Positions 19,120-28,957 of a stretch of DNA of 64,000 nt are shown in pieces. A model generated the notes under the pieces. That model searched no databases, was not told the origin of the DNA, and was given only the letters and a program-made list of their open reading frames with translations. The stretch's first letter is position 1, and every line of letters begins with the position of its first letter. The position numbers were made by a program, and so were the translations under genes. The DNA is from an uncultured Cytophagales bacterium (GTDB taxonomy: Bacteria; Bacteroidota; Bacteroidia; Cytophagales; Thermonemataceae), in the NCBI GenBank assembly GCA_938002655.1, contig CALLAC010000018.1:1-64000 (forward strand), written 5' to 3'.

Positions 19120-20052
19120 ATGAAACCCTTAAAAATCCATATTTTCGCTGCGATTTTAGGCGTGGCACTACTTTTTGCTTGCAAACGCAAAGACCCAAAT
19201 GTCGATTTTTTGGCAGAACAACTTGCCCGCAACGAGCAGGAAATTCAAAGCTATATTGCCCAAAAAGGTTTACAAATGCAAAAAGATGAAAATGGCATTT
19301 ATTACCAAGTATATGGCACGCCTCAAAGCAGAACCCCTGATACTACTTTTCGCCACGTTATTATTAAATACGAAACACGCCTAATTCCTTCGGAAACACC
19401 CATTGATACCAATTACAAACTGTCAGGAAGTAAAACGCTTACAGTTGCTCTGCTCAATCCCACAGGCAACAATAGAGCCCTGATTATGCCTCGTGGTATT
19501 GATATTTTTTTGCAACTTGGTAAAGAAAAAATGTTCAAAGGGCAAAAAGCTGTTTTACTGATGAACAACACTCTGGGCTATGGCACTGCCTCTTCACCAT
19601 TTTTACCACCCTATTCAGCTATCCGCGTAGATCTAGAACTGCTTGATGTGAAAAGCGAAACCGAATTTATTGCAGAAAAAATTACAGAGCTCGGTTTGCC
19701 TGTTACACAAAATAAAGAGGGTGTAATTTTTAGCCTCACAAATGTAGGCACTATCGACCCGATACGTGATTCTTCTACGGTAACTGTAAAATATATCGGA
19801 CGCCGAGTGATTGATAATACTATTTTTGATGCAAATCAAAGTTTTACTTTCAAGCCTATCGGTAACGTAATTAGCGGATGGCGAATTGGTGTTCCTTTGA
19901 TGAAACGCGGTGAAAAAGGCTATTTGTTTATTCCCTCTAATCACGCATACAAAGGTATAGGCTCTACCAATCCCAGGACAGGAAGTTTTATCATTTTCCC
20001 TTTTGACCCCATTTATTTTGAGATGGAAATTCTCAATGTTAGCAACGATTAA
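19120..20052 (+). CDS. Second FKBP-type lipoprotein, two FKBP-like domains
   Basis: A 310-residue lipoprotein (signal ending ALLFAC). Both halves show FKBP signatures. The N-terminal half ends LGYGTASSPFLPPYSAIRVDLELLDV. The C-terminal half has VTVKYIGRRVIDNTIFDA, ISGWRIGVPLMKRGEKGYLFIPS and a matching final strand. Active-site aromatic residues are partly replaced in the first domain, so isomerase activity is more likely in the second. I chose ATG 19120 over an upstream in-frame TTG. It lies in tandem with the preceding FKBP gene, and a nitroreductase follows 12 bases later. Confidence 0.82.
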   Translation: MKPLKIHIFAAILGVALLFACKRKDPNVDFLAEQLARNEQEIQSYIAQKGLQMQKDENGIYYQVYGTPQSRTPDTTFRHVIIKYETRLIPSETPIDTNYKLSGSKTLTVALLNPTGNNRALIMPRGIDIFLQLGKEKMFKGQKAVLLMNNTLGYGTASSPFLPPYSAIRVDLELLDVKSETEFIAEKITELGLPVTQNKEGVIFSLTNVGTIDPIRDSSTVTVKYIGRRVIDNTIFDANQSFTFKPIGNVISGWRIGVPLMKRGEKGYLFIPSNHAYKGIGSTNPRTGSFIIFPFDPIYFEMEILNVSND

Positions 20053-20064
20053 ACAAAAACCGCT

Positions 20065-20631
20065 ATGGAAATTAATCAAATTATCCGCAACAGACGTTCC
20101 ACTTATCCTGAACAGTTTGAGGTAGGTAAAAAAGTTGACGATGCTATCATTTGGCAAATGCTTGAAAATGCCAATTGGGCTCCTACACACAAAAAAACAG
20201 AGCCTTGGCGTTTTGTAGTTTTTACAGGCGAAGGATTAAAAAAACTCGCCGATTTTCAGGCAAATTTGTACAAAGAAAAAAATCAGGGGGAGGCTTTTAA
20301 TGAAAAAACTTACCAAATGCTTGCCAGCAAACCGCTCAAAGCCTCGCATATCATCGCTATTGGCATGAAAAGAAACGAACAAGTACCTGAAATAGAGGAA
20401 ATTGAAGCCGTAGCTTGTGCCGTTCAGAATATGTATCTTACTGCTACTGCATATAAGATTGGTGTATATTGGGGCAGTGGCGGTATTACGTATTATCCCG
20501 AAGCTAAACCCTTTTTCGGTCTGGGTGAAAATGATAAGCTTTTAGGTTTTTTGTATGTGGGGCATATCGCTAAGCCTTCTGCCGATAGTTCTCGCAAGCC
20601 TATTCAAGAAAAAGTTACTTGGGTAGAATAA
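20065..20631 (+). CDS. Nitroreductase-family protein
   Basis: A 188-residue FMN-dependent oxidoreductase. It has the N-terminal signature IRNRRSTYPEQF, the NWAPTHKKTEPWRFVVF segment that binds FMN, and a late AVACAVQNMYLTATAYKIGVYW. Members reduce nitro compounds, quinones or flavins with NAD(P)H; the physiological substrate is unknown. The closest known type is the YdjA-like short nitroreductase. It lies 12 bases after the second FKBP gene and is probably cotranscribed with it. Confidence 0.85.
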   Translation: MEINQIIRNRRSTYPEQFEVGKKVDDAIIWQMLENANWAPTHKKTEPWRFVVFTGEGLKKLADFQANLYKEKNQGEAFNEKTYQMLASKPLKASHIIAIGMKRNEQVPEIEEIEAVACAVQNMYLTATAYKIGVYWGSGGITYYPEAKPFFGLGENDKLLGFLYVGHIAKPSADSSRKPIQEKVTWVE

Positions 20632-20644
20632 AATTTTTCAAAAG

Positions 20645-20676
20645 TTTGACTTTTACAGAGAAAAAATCTACATTTG
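20645..20676 (+). promoter_or_regulatory. Bacteroidota promoter, TTTG-N20-TACATTTG
   Basis: TTTG at 20645-20648 and TACATTTG at 20669-20676 are separated by 20 bases, an exact match to the phylum consensus. It lies 46 bases before the ATG at 20722. Confidence 0.68.
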
Positions 20677-20721
20677 CAAGCTATCTCAATGAAAAAATGC
20701 TAATTCAAACATGTTGTTTTA

Positions 20722-21441
20722 ATGGGCTGTCCGCATAAAAAAACTGCCTTGCTTGTAGGGGCTACAGGCTTGGTAGGCTCCCTGCTTTTGGAGCAAATGC
20801 TTTCAGATGATTATTACCAAGAAGTTATCGTTCTTACCCGTAAGCCTATACCTCTGCAACACATCAAACTCACCCAACACATTATTGATTTTGAAAATTT
20901 GGAGGCTTATGCTCCTCTTATCAAAGCCGACGATGTGTATTGTTGTTTAGGGACAACCATCAAGAAAGCTAAAACTAAAGAACAGTTCTATCGAGTAGAT
21001 TTTGTATATCCTACCGAGATTGGAAAAATTGCGAAATTTAATGGTGCAAGCCACTTTTCTATAGTTACTGCAATGGGGGCTTGTAAAAATTCTACTTTTT
21101 ACTACAATCGTGTAAAAGGTGAGGTAGAGGAAGCTATTGAGCACCTACAATTCAAAAGTACGCATATCATTCGTCCTTCTTTACTTCTGGGCGAAAGGTC
21201 GGAATTTAGGTTGGGCGAAGAAATAGGCAAAGTAATAGCCAAAGGACTTGAATTTATGATGGTGGGTGGGTTGAAAAAATATCGCCCCATTGAAGCCAAA
21301 GCCGTAGCCGTAGCCATGTACCAACTTGGTAAAGATGCCTGCAAGCTACAAGGGGGGGTCAAAGTTTTTGAATCTTCTTTCTTACAAACTATCTACGACG
21401 AAGAACGCTTCGCAAGGTATGTCACCTTGCAGGCGTCTTAA
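20722..21441 (+). CDS. NAD(P)-binding Rossmann protein (HTATIP2/NmrA-like)
   Basis: A 239-residue atypical short-chain dehydrogenase-like protein with a dinucleotide site at the N-terminus (ALLVGATGLVGSLLLEQML). Further family marks are VYCCLGTTIKKAKTKEQF, the YNRVKGEVEEAI active-site-like Tyr/Lys region, and IIRPSLLLGERSEFR. The substrate is unknown. It has its own consensus promoter. Its last 4 bases overlap the 3' end of the convergent pth gene. Confidence 0.82.
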   Translation: MGCPHKKTALLVGATGLVGSLLLEQMLSDDYYQEVIVLTRKPIPLQHIKLTQHIIDFENLEAYAPLIKADDVYCCLGTTIKKAKTKEQFYRVDFVYPTEIGKIAKFNGASHFSIVTAMGACKNSTFYYNRVKGEVEEAIEHLQFKSTHIIRPSLLLGERSEFRLGEEIGKVIAKGLEFMMVGGLKKYRPIEAKAVAVAMYQLGKDACKLQGGVKVFESSFLQTIYDEERFARYVTLQAS

Positions 21442-22019
21442 TCTGATAGTTTTGCCCTGCTATTAAACCTATTCATTGCATTGTTGATGCCTTCCAAACA
21501 AAAAGCAAGCACGGCTTGGCAAGCAGTTTCTAAAATATGTGGTAATTCTTTTTGCTCATCAGCAGAGAAAGGACTAAGTACGTATTCGGCTTGCATACCT
21601 TTGGGATAGTTGTTGCCTACTCCAATACGCATACGGGCATATTCCTGACTTTGAAGCACCTCTTGAATATTTTTGAGCCCATTGTGTCCTCCATCAGAAC
21701 CTTTGCTACGCAAACGAATTTTTCCGAAAGGTAGAGCTACATCATCAGTGATAACCAAAATATTTTCTTGTGGGATTTTCAGTTCTTGTTTCCAATAGTT
21801 TACTGCCTTGCCACTCAAATTCATATAAGTAGAAGGCTTGATGAGAAAAATATATTTGCCTTTGTGCTTAAAATCAGCAATATCGGCGAGGCGGTTGGTT
21901 TTGAAAGTAGTTTCTTGCATAGAGGCAAGTTTATCCACCACCATAAAACCAATATTGTGCCGAGTAAGAGCATACTCTAGGCCAATATTGCCGAGTCCTA
22001 CGATAAGAAATTTTTGCAT
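21438..22019 (-). CDS. pth: Peptidyl-tRNA hydrolase
   Basis: A 193-residue Pth with the catalytic His21 in TRHNIGF, Asn11 in GLGNIG, the PSTYMNLSGKAV loop, and DDVALPFGKIRLR with GSDGGHNGLKNI. It hydrolyses peptidyl-tRNAs released by drop-off. The length fits the bacterial family. It starts 6 bases after the typA stop on the same strand, so the two translation genes likely share a message. Confidence 0.95.
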   Translation of the reverse strand: MQKFLIVGLGNIGLEYALTRHNIGFMVVDKLASMQETTFKTNRLADIADFKHKGKYIFLIKPSTYMNLSGKAVNYWKQELKIPQENILVITDDVALPFGKIRLRSKGSDGGHNGLKNIQEVLQSQEYARMRIGVGNNYPKGMQAEYVLSPFSADEQKELPHILETACQAVLAFCLEGINNAMNRFNSRAKLSD

Positions 22020-22025
22020 AGCTAC

Positions 22026-23828
22026 CTAACTGAACTCTTTTTCTATTTTTTTTCTTTCGTTTTCATCAAGGTGTATTTTACGCATACGAATAGCCGTAGG
22101 CGTAATTTCTACATACTCATCTTTCTGAATGTACTCCATAGCCTCTTCTAATGAAAACTGGACTTTGGGGGCAATTTTTACGTTTTCGTCAGAGCCGGCG
22201 GCACGCACATTGGTAAGTTTTTTGGCTGTTTGTACATTCACAACCAAATCGGAGCCACGTGTATGTTCGCCGATGATTTGCCCAGCATAGACTTCTTCGC
22301 CGGGGTCGATGAAAAATTTACCTCTATCTTGCAGTTTATCAATAGAATAAGCTGTAGCAGGACCTGTGTCTTTGGAAATCAATGAGCCGCTGGTACGTTG
22401 AGGAATATGGCCTTTGTAGGGTTCGTAGCCGATAAAGCGGTGTGTCATTACAGCTTCGCCTTGGGTAGCAGTAAGCACTAAATTTCTTAGGCCAATCAGC
22501 CCTCGGGAGGGAATTTTGAACTCCAAATGTTGCAAATCGCCCTTGGGCTCCATGACTATAAGTTCGCCTTTGCGTTGGGTAGCAAGTTCTATTACTTTGC
22601 CTGCTACATTTTCGGGAACATCAACCACAAGGGTTTCGATGGGCTCGTGTTTTTGTCCATTGATTTCTTTGAATAGTACGCGTGGCTGTCCTACTTGCAA
22701 TTCGTAGCCTTCTCTTCGCATGGTTTCAATGAGTATGGAAAGATGCAAAATGCCTCTGCCGTAAACAATAAAAGTATCTTCGCGGTCGGTAAATTCTACA
22801 CGTAAAGCAAGATTTTTTTCGGTTTCTTTGAGCAATCTATCTCGCAAGTGTCTTGAAGTTATAAATTTGCCGTCTCTACCAAAGAAAGGTGAATTGTTGA
22901 TAGTGAAAAGCATACTCATTGTGGGCTCATCTATGGCAATACGAGGCAAAGGTTCGGGGTTTTGGATATCGGCAATAGTATCACCGATTTCAAACTCTTC
23001 TAAACCAATCACGGCACAAATATCTCCTGCCTGTACTTTTTCTACATTAGTTCGGTTCAGGCCTTCGAATGTTTGTAATTCTTTTACACGCATTTTTTTC
23101 ACTGAGCCATCAGCCTTACATAAAGCCACCTGCATACCTACGGCAATTTCGCCTCTGTACACACGCCCAATGGCAATTCTGCCCAAAAAGTTAGAATAAT
23201 CTAAGGAAGTAATTTGTAGTTGTAAAGAACCGTCTTGGGTTTGGGGAGCTGGTATAACTTTCAGAATGGTATCTAAAAGGGGGGTAATATCATTGGTAGG
23301 TTGTTTCCAATCATAGCTCATCCAGCCTTGTTTGGCAGAACCATAAAGAGTTACGAAATCTAATTGGTCTTCGTTTGCTCCTACATTAAACATCAAATCA
23401 AATACGGCTTCGTGTACTTCATCGGGGCGGCAATTGGGTTTATCTACTTTATTGATAACCAAAACAGGCTTCAAACCTAACTGAATGGCTTTGGTTAGTA
23501 CAAAACGTGTTTGAGGCATAGGTCCTTCAAAAGCATCTACCAAGAGCAATACGCCATCAGCCATTTTCAGTACACGCTCTACTTCGCCGCCAAAATCAGC
23601 GTGCCCAGGTGTGTCTATGATATTGATTTTTGTATCTTTATAGCGAATAGAAACATTTTTGGAAACAATCGTAATACCACGCTCACGTTCCAGCTCGTTG
23701 TTGTCTAAAATCAGATCATCGAATTGTTGATTTTCTCTGAAAAGTTTGGCAAAGTGAATCATTTTATCTACGAGTGTCGTTTTCCCGTGATCTACGTGTG
23801 CAATAATTGCAATATTTCGGATATTCAT
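22026..23828 (-). CDS. typA: Translational GTPase TypA/BipA
   Basis: A 600-residue EF-G-like GTPase. G1 is AHVDHGKTT (residues 10-18), G3 is [14 protein letters not shown], and G4 is [10 protein letters not shown]. The C-terminal TypA-specific region contains [10 protein letters not shown] and [12 protein letters not shown]. It acts on the ribosome in assembly and stress adaptation. The start [11 protein letters not shown] at 23828 is the family N-terminus; an upstream in-frame ATG adds an aromatic-rich extension not seen in TypA. A -7 element TATCTTTG lies on the minus strand at 23851-23858, 23 bases upstream. pth follows in the same direction. Confidence 0.96.
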   Translation of the reverse strand: MNIRNIAIIAHVDHGKTTLVDKMIHFAKLFRENQQFDDLILDNNELERERGITIVSKNVSIRYKDTKINIIDTPGHADFGGEVERVLKMADGVLLLVDAFEGPMPQTRFVLTKAIQLGLKPVLVINKVDKPNCRPDEVHEAVFDLMFNVGANEDQLDFVTLYGSAKQGWMSYDWKQPTNDITPLLDTILKVIPAPQTQDGSLQLQITSLDYSNFLGRIAIGRVYRGEIAVGMQVALCKADGSVKKMRVKELQTFEGLNRTNVEKVQAGDICAVIGLEEFEIGDTIADIQNPEPLPRIAIDEPTMSMLFTINNSPFFGRDGKFITSRHLRDRLLKETEKNLALRVEFTDREDTFIVYGRGILHLSILIETMRREGYELQVGQPRVLFKEINGQKHEPIETLVVDVPENVAGKVIELATQRKGELIVMEPKGDLQHLEFKIPSRGLIGLRNLVLTATQGEAVMTHRFIGYEPYKGHIPQRTSGSLISKDTGPATAYSIDKLQDRGKFFIDPGEEVYAGQIIGEHTRGSDLVVNVQTAKKLTNVRAAGSDENVKIAPKVQFSLEEAMEYIQKDEYVEITPTAIRMRKIHLDENERKKIEKEFS

Positions 23829-23935
23829 AGATACTTCATTTTTGAAGGTGCAAAGATACAAAAAAAGACTAAACCTTGTATTTTTGTTTGCGGTTTTGTA
23901 AGAAAAATGATACATTGTTTGCTAAATCTTAACCT

Positions 23936-24589
23936 ATGGATAATAAACTTTCTGTCATTGCTCCACCGCCCTGGAAACTGTATGGTAAAGGATACATTTT
24001 GCTATATCGTTTCGCAAAAGAATTTATAGAAAAGAATGGCTTTTTATCCGAAGATTTATCAAAAAAGTTCAAGGGAATTGTGGGTAGTGTAATGCTTGTG
24101 GATTATTACGATTCGCCTGTGGGAGCATACCAGGAACTTTTGTTTATCCCTGGACTTTTTCAGTTCAAGCGGCGAAAGGCTTTTCATATTTCCAAGATTT
24201 ATGTTTCTACTTATGATAGTGTGTATAATGGGATAGAAAATTGGGGCATTCCCAAAGAACTGGCAGATTTTCGTTGGGAAAAAGCGGAAAAGGGTTTTGA
24301 ACGTTTTGTAGTGGAAAAGCAGGGTAAAAACTTTTTCAGTGCCGAACTCAAAACATTTGGTTTGCCTTTTTACGTAAATACGGCTTGGTTCCCATTTCAT
24401 TTTTATCAGTGGCGAAATGGGACACTTCTGCATACCCATCCACAAGGCAAAGGCTGGGCAAAACTTTGTAAAGTGCAACATATTCGGGTTTCTTCCGATT
24501 TATTCCCTGATATTAGCAAGCAGAAGCTCCTTGCCGCTATGGCTGTGCCACATTTTACAATGAATTTCCCTGAACCCAAGCAAGAATGA
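23936..24589 (+). CDS. Acetoacetate decarboxylase-like protein
   Basis: A 217-residue protein resembling the acetoacetate decarboxylase fold family: IAPPPWKLYGKGYILLYRF at the start, VDYYDSPVGAYQELLFIPG, and YVSTYDSVYNGIENWGIPKELADFRW in the middle. I could not confirm the Schiff-base lysine environment of true acetoacetate decarboxylases, so enzymatic function is uncertain. It is a single gene. Its stop lies only 3 bases from the stop of the convergent radA. Confidence 0.65.
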   Translation: MDNKLSVIAPPPWKLYGKGYILLYRFAKEFIEKNGFLSEDLSKKFKGIVGSVMLVDYYDSPVGAYQELLFIPGLFQFKRRKAFHISKIYVSTYDSVYNGIENWGIPKELADFRWEKAEKGFERFVVEKQGKNFFSAELKTFGLPFYVNTAWFPFHFYQWRNGTLLHTHPQGKGWAKLCKVQHIRVSSDLFPDISKQKLLAAMAVPHFTMNFPEPKQE

Positions 24590-24592
24590 TTT

Positions 24593-25963
24593 TCAAAAAA
24601 TGGCTCTAAACACTTCATCAAGTTTGCTCATAGCCTTGATTTGAATTTTGAACTGTGAAGTTTGTAAGCCTTTCAGGTTGTAACGAGAAATAAAAATGGT
24701 TTCAAAACCTAGTTTTTCAGCTTCACTGATACGATTTTCTATTCGGCTGATAGCTCTAATTTCTCCCCCCAAGCCTACCTCTGCGGCAAAGCAAATTTTG
24801 GGCGAAATCGGAATATCTTCATACGAAGAAGCTACTGACGAGCAAACAGCTAAATCGATAGCAGGGTCTTCTATTCGCAAGCCTCCTGTGATGTTCAAAA
24901 AAACATCTTGTGTGCTTAAACGGAAACCTGCTCTTTTTTCTAGGACAGCTAGTAGCATATTGAGGCGTTTGTTATCAAAACCTGTGCTACTGCGTTGGGG
25001 TGTTCCGTAAGTAGCAGAGCTCACCAAAGACTGCACTTCTATGAGTAGTGGTCGGTTGCCTTCTAAGGTTGCTCCAATGCTTACGCCGCTTAATGTTTCT
25101 TCTCGTTGAGAAATGAGAATTTCGGAAGGGTTGCTTACTTCACGTAAGCCCGTGGCAAGCATTTCGTAAATACCTAGTTCCGAAGTAGAGCCAAAGCGAT
25201 TTTTAGTAGTTCGTAAAATACGATATGCTAAATGCCTATCGCCTTCAAATTGCAGAACTGTATCTACCATATGCTCCAATACTTTGGGACCTGCCAGTGT
25301 ACCTTCTTTGGTGATATGTCCTATCAAGAAAACTGGCGTAGCTGTTTCTTTGGCAAATTTCATTAGTTCGGCACTGCATTCACGCACTTGCGAAATACTA
25401 CCCGCCGAAGATTCAATAAAAGCTGAATGTAAAGTTTGAATAGAATCAATAATTACAATATCGGGCTCTAAATTTTCAATTTGCTTGAAAATATTTTGTG
25501 TAGAAGTTTCACAAAGTAAATAACACTCTGAACCTTTTTGTTCTAAGCGTTCTGCTCTCATTTTTATTTGCTGTTCGCTCTCTTCTCCCGAAACATACAG
25601 TACTCGCTTTCCTTGCAAACCCAAAGCGATTTGAAGCATTAGCGTAGATTTTCCGATACCTGGCTCGCCTCCAATTAGTACCAAAGAACCAGCTACGATG
25701 CCTCCTCCCAAAACTCTGTTGAGTTCTTTATCAGAGGTAAGCAAGCGAGGTTGTGTTTCAAAATCTACTTCTGTAAGCAATTTGGGCTTATTGCTAATTT
25801 TTGTAGAAGTGCTACTTTTCCATTCTCCTTTGGTAGGCTCGGTTTTTTCTACAATTTCCTCTACAAAAGTATTCCACTGCTGACAAGAGGGACATCTGCC
25901 CAGCCACTTGGGCGACTGATAGCCACAACTCTGACAAAAAAAGGTTGTTTTGGTTTTAGCCAC
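24593..25963 (-). CDS. radA: DNA repair protein RadA (Sms)
   Basis: A 456-residue protein with a four-cysteine zinc finger (C10, C13, C24, C27), a RecA-like ATPase core with Walker A GGEPGIGKST (about 98-107), the RadA-specific KNRFG motif, and a C-terminal Lon-like domain (ITGGLRIEDPAIDLAVCSSVASS). RadA promotes branch migration in recombinational repair. The length and start are normal. It is transcribed alone. Confidence 0.96.
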   Translation of the reverse strand: MAKTKTTFFCQSCGYQSPKWLGRCPSCQQWNTFVEEIVEKTEPTKGEWKSSTSTKISNKPKLLTEVDFETQPRLLTSDKELNRVLGGGIVAGSLVLIGGEPGIGKSTLMLQIALGLQGKRVLYVSGEESEQQIKMRAERLEQKGSECYLLCETSTQNIFKQIENLEPDIVIIDSIQTLHSAFIESSAGSISQVRECSAELMKFAKETATPVFLIGHITKEGTLAGPKVLEHMVDTVLQFEGDRHLAYRILRTTKNRFGSTSELGIYEMLATGLREVSNPSEILISQREETLSGVSIGATLEGNRPLLIEVQSLVSSATYGTPQRSSTGFDNKRLNMLLAVLEKRAGFRLSTQDVFLNITGGLRIEDPAIDLAVCSSVASSYEDIPISPKICFAAEVGLGGEIRAISRIENRISEAEKLGFETIFISRYNLKGLQTSQFKIQIKAMSKLDEVFRAIF

Positions 25964-26150
25964 TGAATAATTTGTTTTACGTCTTGAAAATACGAATATT
26001 TTAGTAATTTGTACAATAATTGTTCTGAGAAAGAAATTTTCAAAGTTTGGTAAAATAGTAAAGCATATTGTATCAGCATAACCTTATTTTTTAATAAGAC
26101 AATTGCACTTTGGAGAATTTTTTCTATCTTGAAAGCATAAAATCAGAAAA

Positions 26151-27521
26151 ATGAGAATACTGCATGCCTTTATTTATACACCGACCTTGTTTCCTTTTCT
26201 GCTTTTTGCCCAAAATCGTATGGGTTGCAAAATAGATACTGCCTTGTACTACCGAGCTGTGTTACCTGCTTACAATATTTTACGAGGAGATGAAAATTTA
26301 CCAAAAAGTACTAGTTTGAAGAATTTTTGTCCTACACCTCGCAATCAAGGTGAATATGGCACTTGTGTGGCATGGACAAGTGCTTACTATGCCCGAAGCA
26401 TTATGTTGGCTCAAATGTATGCTTGGAGCAGGAAGGAAATAGAGAGCAAAGCTGGTTCGCCATTTTTTGTATATGAGCATATCAAATCTTATAGCGACAA
26501 AAACTGCCAAGAGGGAACAGGTCTGGTGATAGCATTAGAAGCACTAAAACAATATGGCACCCTAGCTTTTGAAGAGTTTTCGCAGAAGTGTGGTCAAAAA
26601 ATTCTTGCAGAGCATTATCCCAAAGCCGAATTTTACAAGATAGGTGAATACAGAAGACTTTTTCTAGCAAATAGCAAAGATAAAATTGTGCCTATCAAGA
26701 AAGCTCTTTCACAAAAAAAGCCCGTTGTTATTGGTCTGTATTGCTATTTCAAAAGTTTTATTCAAACCAAAGATACCTTATGGAAGCCAAGCGAAACCGA
26801 ACTGAGTGCCTTGGATTTGAACGAAAACGGACACGCCTTGTGTTTGATAGGCTATAATGATGAGCTTCAAGCCTTTGAGGCTGTCAATAGTTGGGGTGAA
26901 AAATGGGCAAACAAAGGCTTTATTTGGATACCTTACAAAGTTTTTGAAAAAGTATGCTTTGAGGCTTACGAAATGTATGAAAACAACGACCTGAAAACGA
27001 AAATTGCAGGCGAAATAAAATTGCAACTCGCTGTTGGGCAAGAAATTCCAGTTCGCCTGAAAGAGGGTTTTTATGAAAGTAGTAAAATTTTTCAGGCAGG
27101 TACTTTGCTGAAACTATCGGTATTTAACCAAGAACCTGTTTTTTTATATGCTTTTAGCATAGATAACAAAGGGAATTTGACACGGATTTTTCCATCGGAC
27201 TTTGTAGGTTCGCCTTTACTTTTTCCTTTTGGGCAATTGAGCCTTCCTGACGAGAAGCACTACTTGCAACTTTCTTCACAATCGGCTGTGGATTATATTT
27301 GCGTGCTGTATAGCAAAGAAAAACTCCATTGGCAATCTTTTACTGAACAATTTGTAGTAGTAGAGGGTAGTCCGCTAGAACGCTTACAAAAAATTTTAGC
27401 AGGCAAACTTATCCCTTTGCAAGAAATTTATTTTCAAGAAATTGAAAAAATAAAATTTGAAGCAAAGACACTGAAAGGCGCTATTTTGCCTATTATTATT
27501 GCTATTCCGAAGAAAATATAG
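26151..27521 (+). CDS. Exported papain-like (C1-family) cysteine peptidase
   Basis: A 456-residue protein with a signal peptide (residues 1-20, ending FLLFAQ) and a C1-like peptidase domain. Gln66 and Cys72 lie in RNQGEYGTCVAW, His228 in ENGHALCLIGYND, and Asn246 in AVNSWGEKWANKGF, so the catalytic set is complete. The C-terminal 200 residues form a separate beta-rich domain of unknown role, with a DUF4384-like look (FAGTLLKLSVFNQEPVFLYAF-type strands). Substrate and partner are unknown. Its last 20 bases overlap the 3' end of the convergent purK. Confidence 0.8.
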   Translation: MRILHAFIYTPTLFPFLLFAQNRMGCKIDTALYYRAVLPAYNILRGDENLPKSTSLKNFCPTPRNQGEYGTCVAWTSAYYARSIMLAQMYAWSRKEIESKAGSPFFVYEHIKSYSDKNCQEGTGLVIALEALKQYGTLAFEEFSQKCGQKILAEHYPKAEFYKIGEYRRLFLANSKDKIVPIKKALSQKKPVVIGLYCYFKSFIQTKDTLWKPSETELSALDLNENGHALCLIGYNDELQAFEAVNSWGEKWANKGFIWIPYKVFEKVCFEAYEMYENNDLKTKIAGEIKLQLAVGQEIPVRLKEGFYESSKIFQAGTLLKLSVFNQEPVFLYAFSIDNKGNLTRIFPSDFVGSPLLFPFGQLSLPDEKHYLQLSSQSAVDYICVLYSKEKLHWQSFTEQFVVVEGSPLERLQKILAGKLIPLQEIYFQEIEKIKFEAKTLKGAILPIIIAIPKKI

Positions 27522-28641
27522 AACCTTTTACTTTACATTTTTGCTTGAGAGAGGCGATTTTTTGCTCTATTTCTTCAAAACTTTCTCCTATGATTGTCAA
27601 ATGCCCCATTTTTCTGCCTGCTTTGGTAAAGGTCTTGTTGTAAAGATGTAAATACACTTTTGGCACTGCCAAAATGTCTGATAGTCCTTCATAAATGGCT
27701 TCTCCTTCGTAGCCTTTTTCTCCTAAAATGTTGAGCATACCTGCCTTGGTATGCAGCTGCGGATTTCCCAAAGGTAGCCCTGCAATAGCTCTGAGATGCT
27801 GGTCGTATTGAGAGCAAAAAGCCGCCTCAATGGTATGATGACCACTATTGTGAGGGCGTGGAGCAAGTTCGTTGATAAGTAAATTATCGTTTTCGTCTAA
27901 AAACATTTCTACTGCGAGAATGCCTGTCATCTGTAATTTTTCAATAACCTTTTGGGCTAAATCTTGAGCTTCTTTGGCTTTTTGTTTGCTGATACGAGCA
28001 GGTGCGAGTAGGTAATCTACCAAATTTAGCTTTTTATCAAAAACCATTTCCACAGATTCATAAACTGCAATACCACTTTGGTTGCGGGCTACAATCACTG
28101 AAATTTCTTTTTGCACTGAAACTTTCTTTTCTAGTAAACTCTTTTGCGTAAAAGCCTTGTGCAAATCTGCTTTACTTTCAAGGGCTTGTACGCCTCTGCC
28201 ATCGTAGCCACCTCTGGCAAGTTTCTGAAAAGCAGGCAGGAAATCTACGTGTTTATGCAAATCTTGATGATTTTCTACAACAATAAAATCGGCAGTAGGT
28301 AAATGATTTTCTTTGAAAAATTGCTTTTGCAAGCATTTATCGGCAATTAGTTCCAAAACACGAGGTTCAGGAAAAACCTTTTTACCCTCATTTTCTAGTG
28401 CTTTCAGAGCCTCAATACTTACGTTTTCAATTTCTATGCTCAAAATATCCATTTTTTTCCCGAAGTTATACACGTCTTGGAAGTTGCGTATATCACCTTG
28501 CTGAAAGAAAGGGGTCACCTTGGCACAAGGAGCATTAGTATCATTGTCTAAAATATGTATCTGAAAGGGGTAGGAAAAGGCATTTTGTAAAAACATTTGC
28601 CCTAGTTGCCCACCCCCCAACAAGCCAATACGTAAACTCAT
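27502..28641 (-). CDS. purK: N5-carboxyaminoimidazole ribonucleotide synthase
   Basis: A 379-residue ATP-grasp enzyme. It opens with RIGLLGGGQLGQMF, has LARGGYDGRGVQ in the ATP lid, VEMFLDENDNLLINELAPRPHNSGHHTIE at the Mg2+ site, and GKAGRKMGHLTI near the end. It carboxylates AIR with bicarbonate and ATP in purine synthesis. purE does not lie beside it. I used the ATG at 28641 (MSLRIGLL). A likely -7 element TACTTTTG lies on the minus strand at 28658-28665. Confidence 0.95.
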   Translation of the reverse strand: MSLRIGLLGGGQLGQMFLQNAFSYPFQIHILDNDTNAPCAKVTPFFQQGDIRNFQDVYNFGKKMDILSIEIENVSIEALKALENEGKKVFPEPRVLELIADKCLQKQFFKENHLPTADFIVVENHQDLHKHVDFLPAFQKLARGGYDGRGVQALESKADLHKAFTQKSLLEKKVSVQKEISVIVARNQSGIAVYESVEMVFDKKLNLVDYLLAPARISKQKAKEAQDLAQKVIEKLQMTGILAVEMFLDENDNLLINELAPRPHNSGHHTIEAAFCSQYDQHLRAIAGLPLGNPQLHTKAGMLNILGEKGYEGEAIYEGLSDILAVPKVYLHLYNKTFTKAGRKMGHLTIIGESFEEIEQKIASLKQKCKVKGSIFSSE

Positions 28642-28678
28642 AGGCATTTTTTGAGAGCAAAAGTAGAAAAATTGCTGG

Positions 28679-28768
28679 TATTCAACAAGTAAGGCTGTTT
28701 GAATAATGAGACAAGACTTACTTTTCTGAAAAATGCTTTTTTATAGGCTAAAAGTTGAGCAAAAACCT
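28679..28768. repeat. Dispersed intergenic repeat pair, copy A
   Basis: Two blocks, 28679-28694 (tattcaacaagtaagg) and 28751-28768 (aaagttgagcaaaaacct), recur in the same order and orientation at 52991-53006 and 53014-53031. Here 56 bases separate the blocks, against 7 in the other copy. The intergenic region 28642-28957 holds this repeat, the palindrome that follows it, and nothing else I can name. Confidence 0.6.
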
Positions 28769-28811
28769 AACAAATCAATGAGACTTTAAGGAGTTGGGTA
28801 CTGCATGTGCC

Positions 28812-28843
28812 AAACCTGATAGGTTTTAAAACCTATCAGGTTT
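28812..28843. repeat. Dispersed palindrome, copy 2 (perfect 32-base palindrome)
   Basis: aaacctgataggtttt (28812-28827) is followed directly by its exact reverse complement (28828-28843). It shares its core with copies at 4064-4090 and 57859-57885. It sits between the divergent genes purK and the YbjN-like gene, where a terminator would not be expected. Confidence 0.75.
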
Positions 28844-28957
28844 GAGTATAACACTACCGAAAAATCATGTACGAAATAACTATTTTCGAAAAAAAATCTG
28901 AAAAAAAATTTGGGAATTCTTATAAAAAAAATTACATTACGGAAAAAATCTAAAGTC

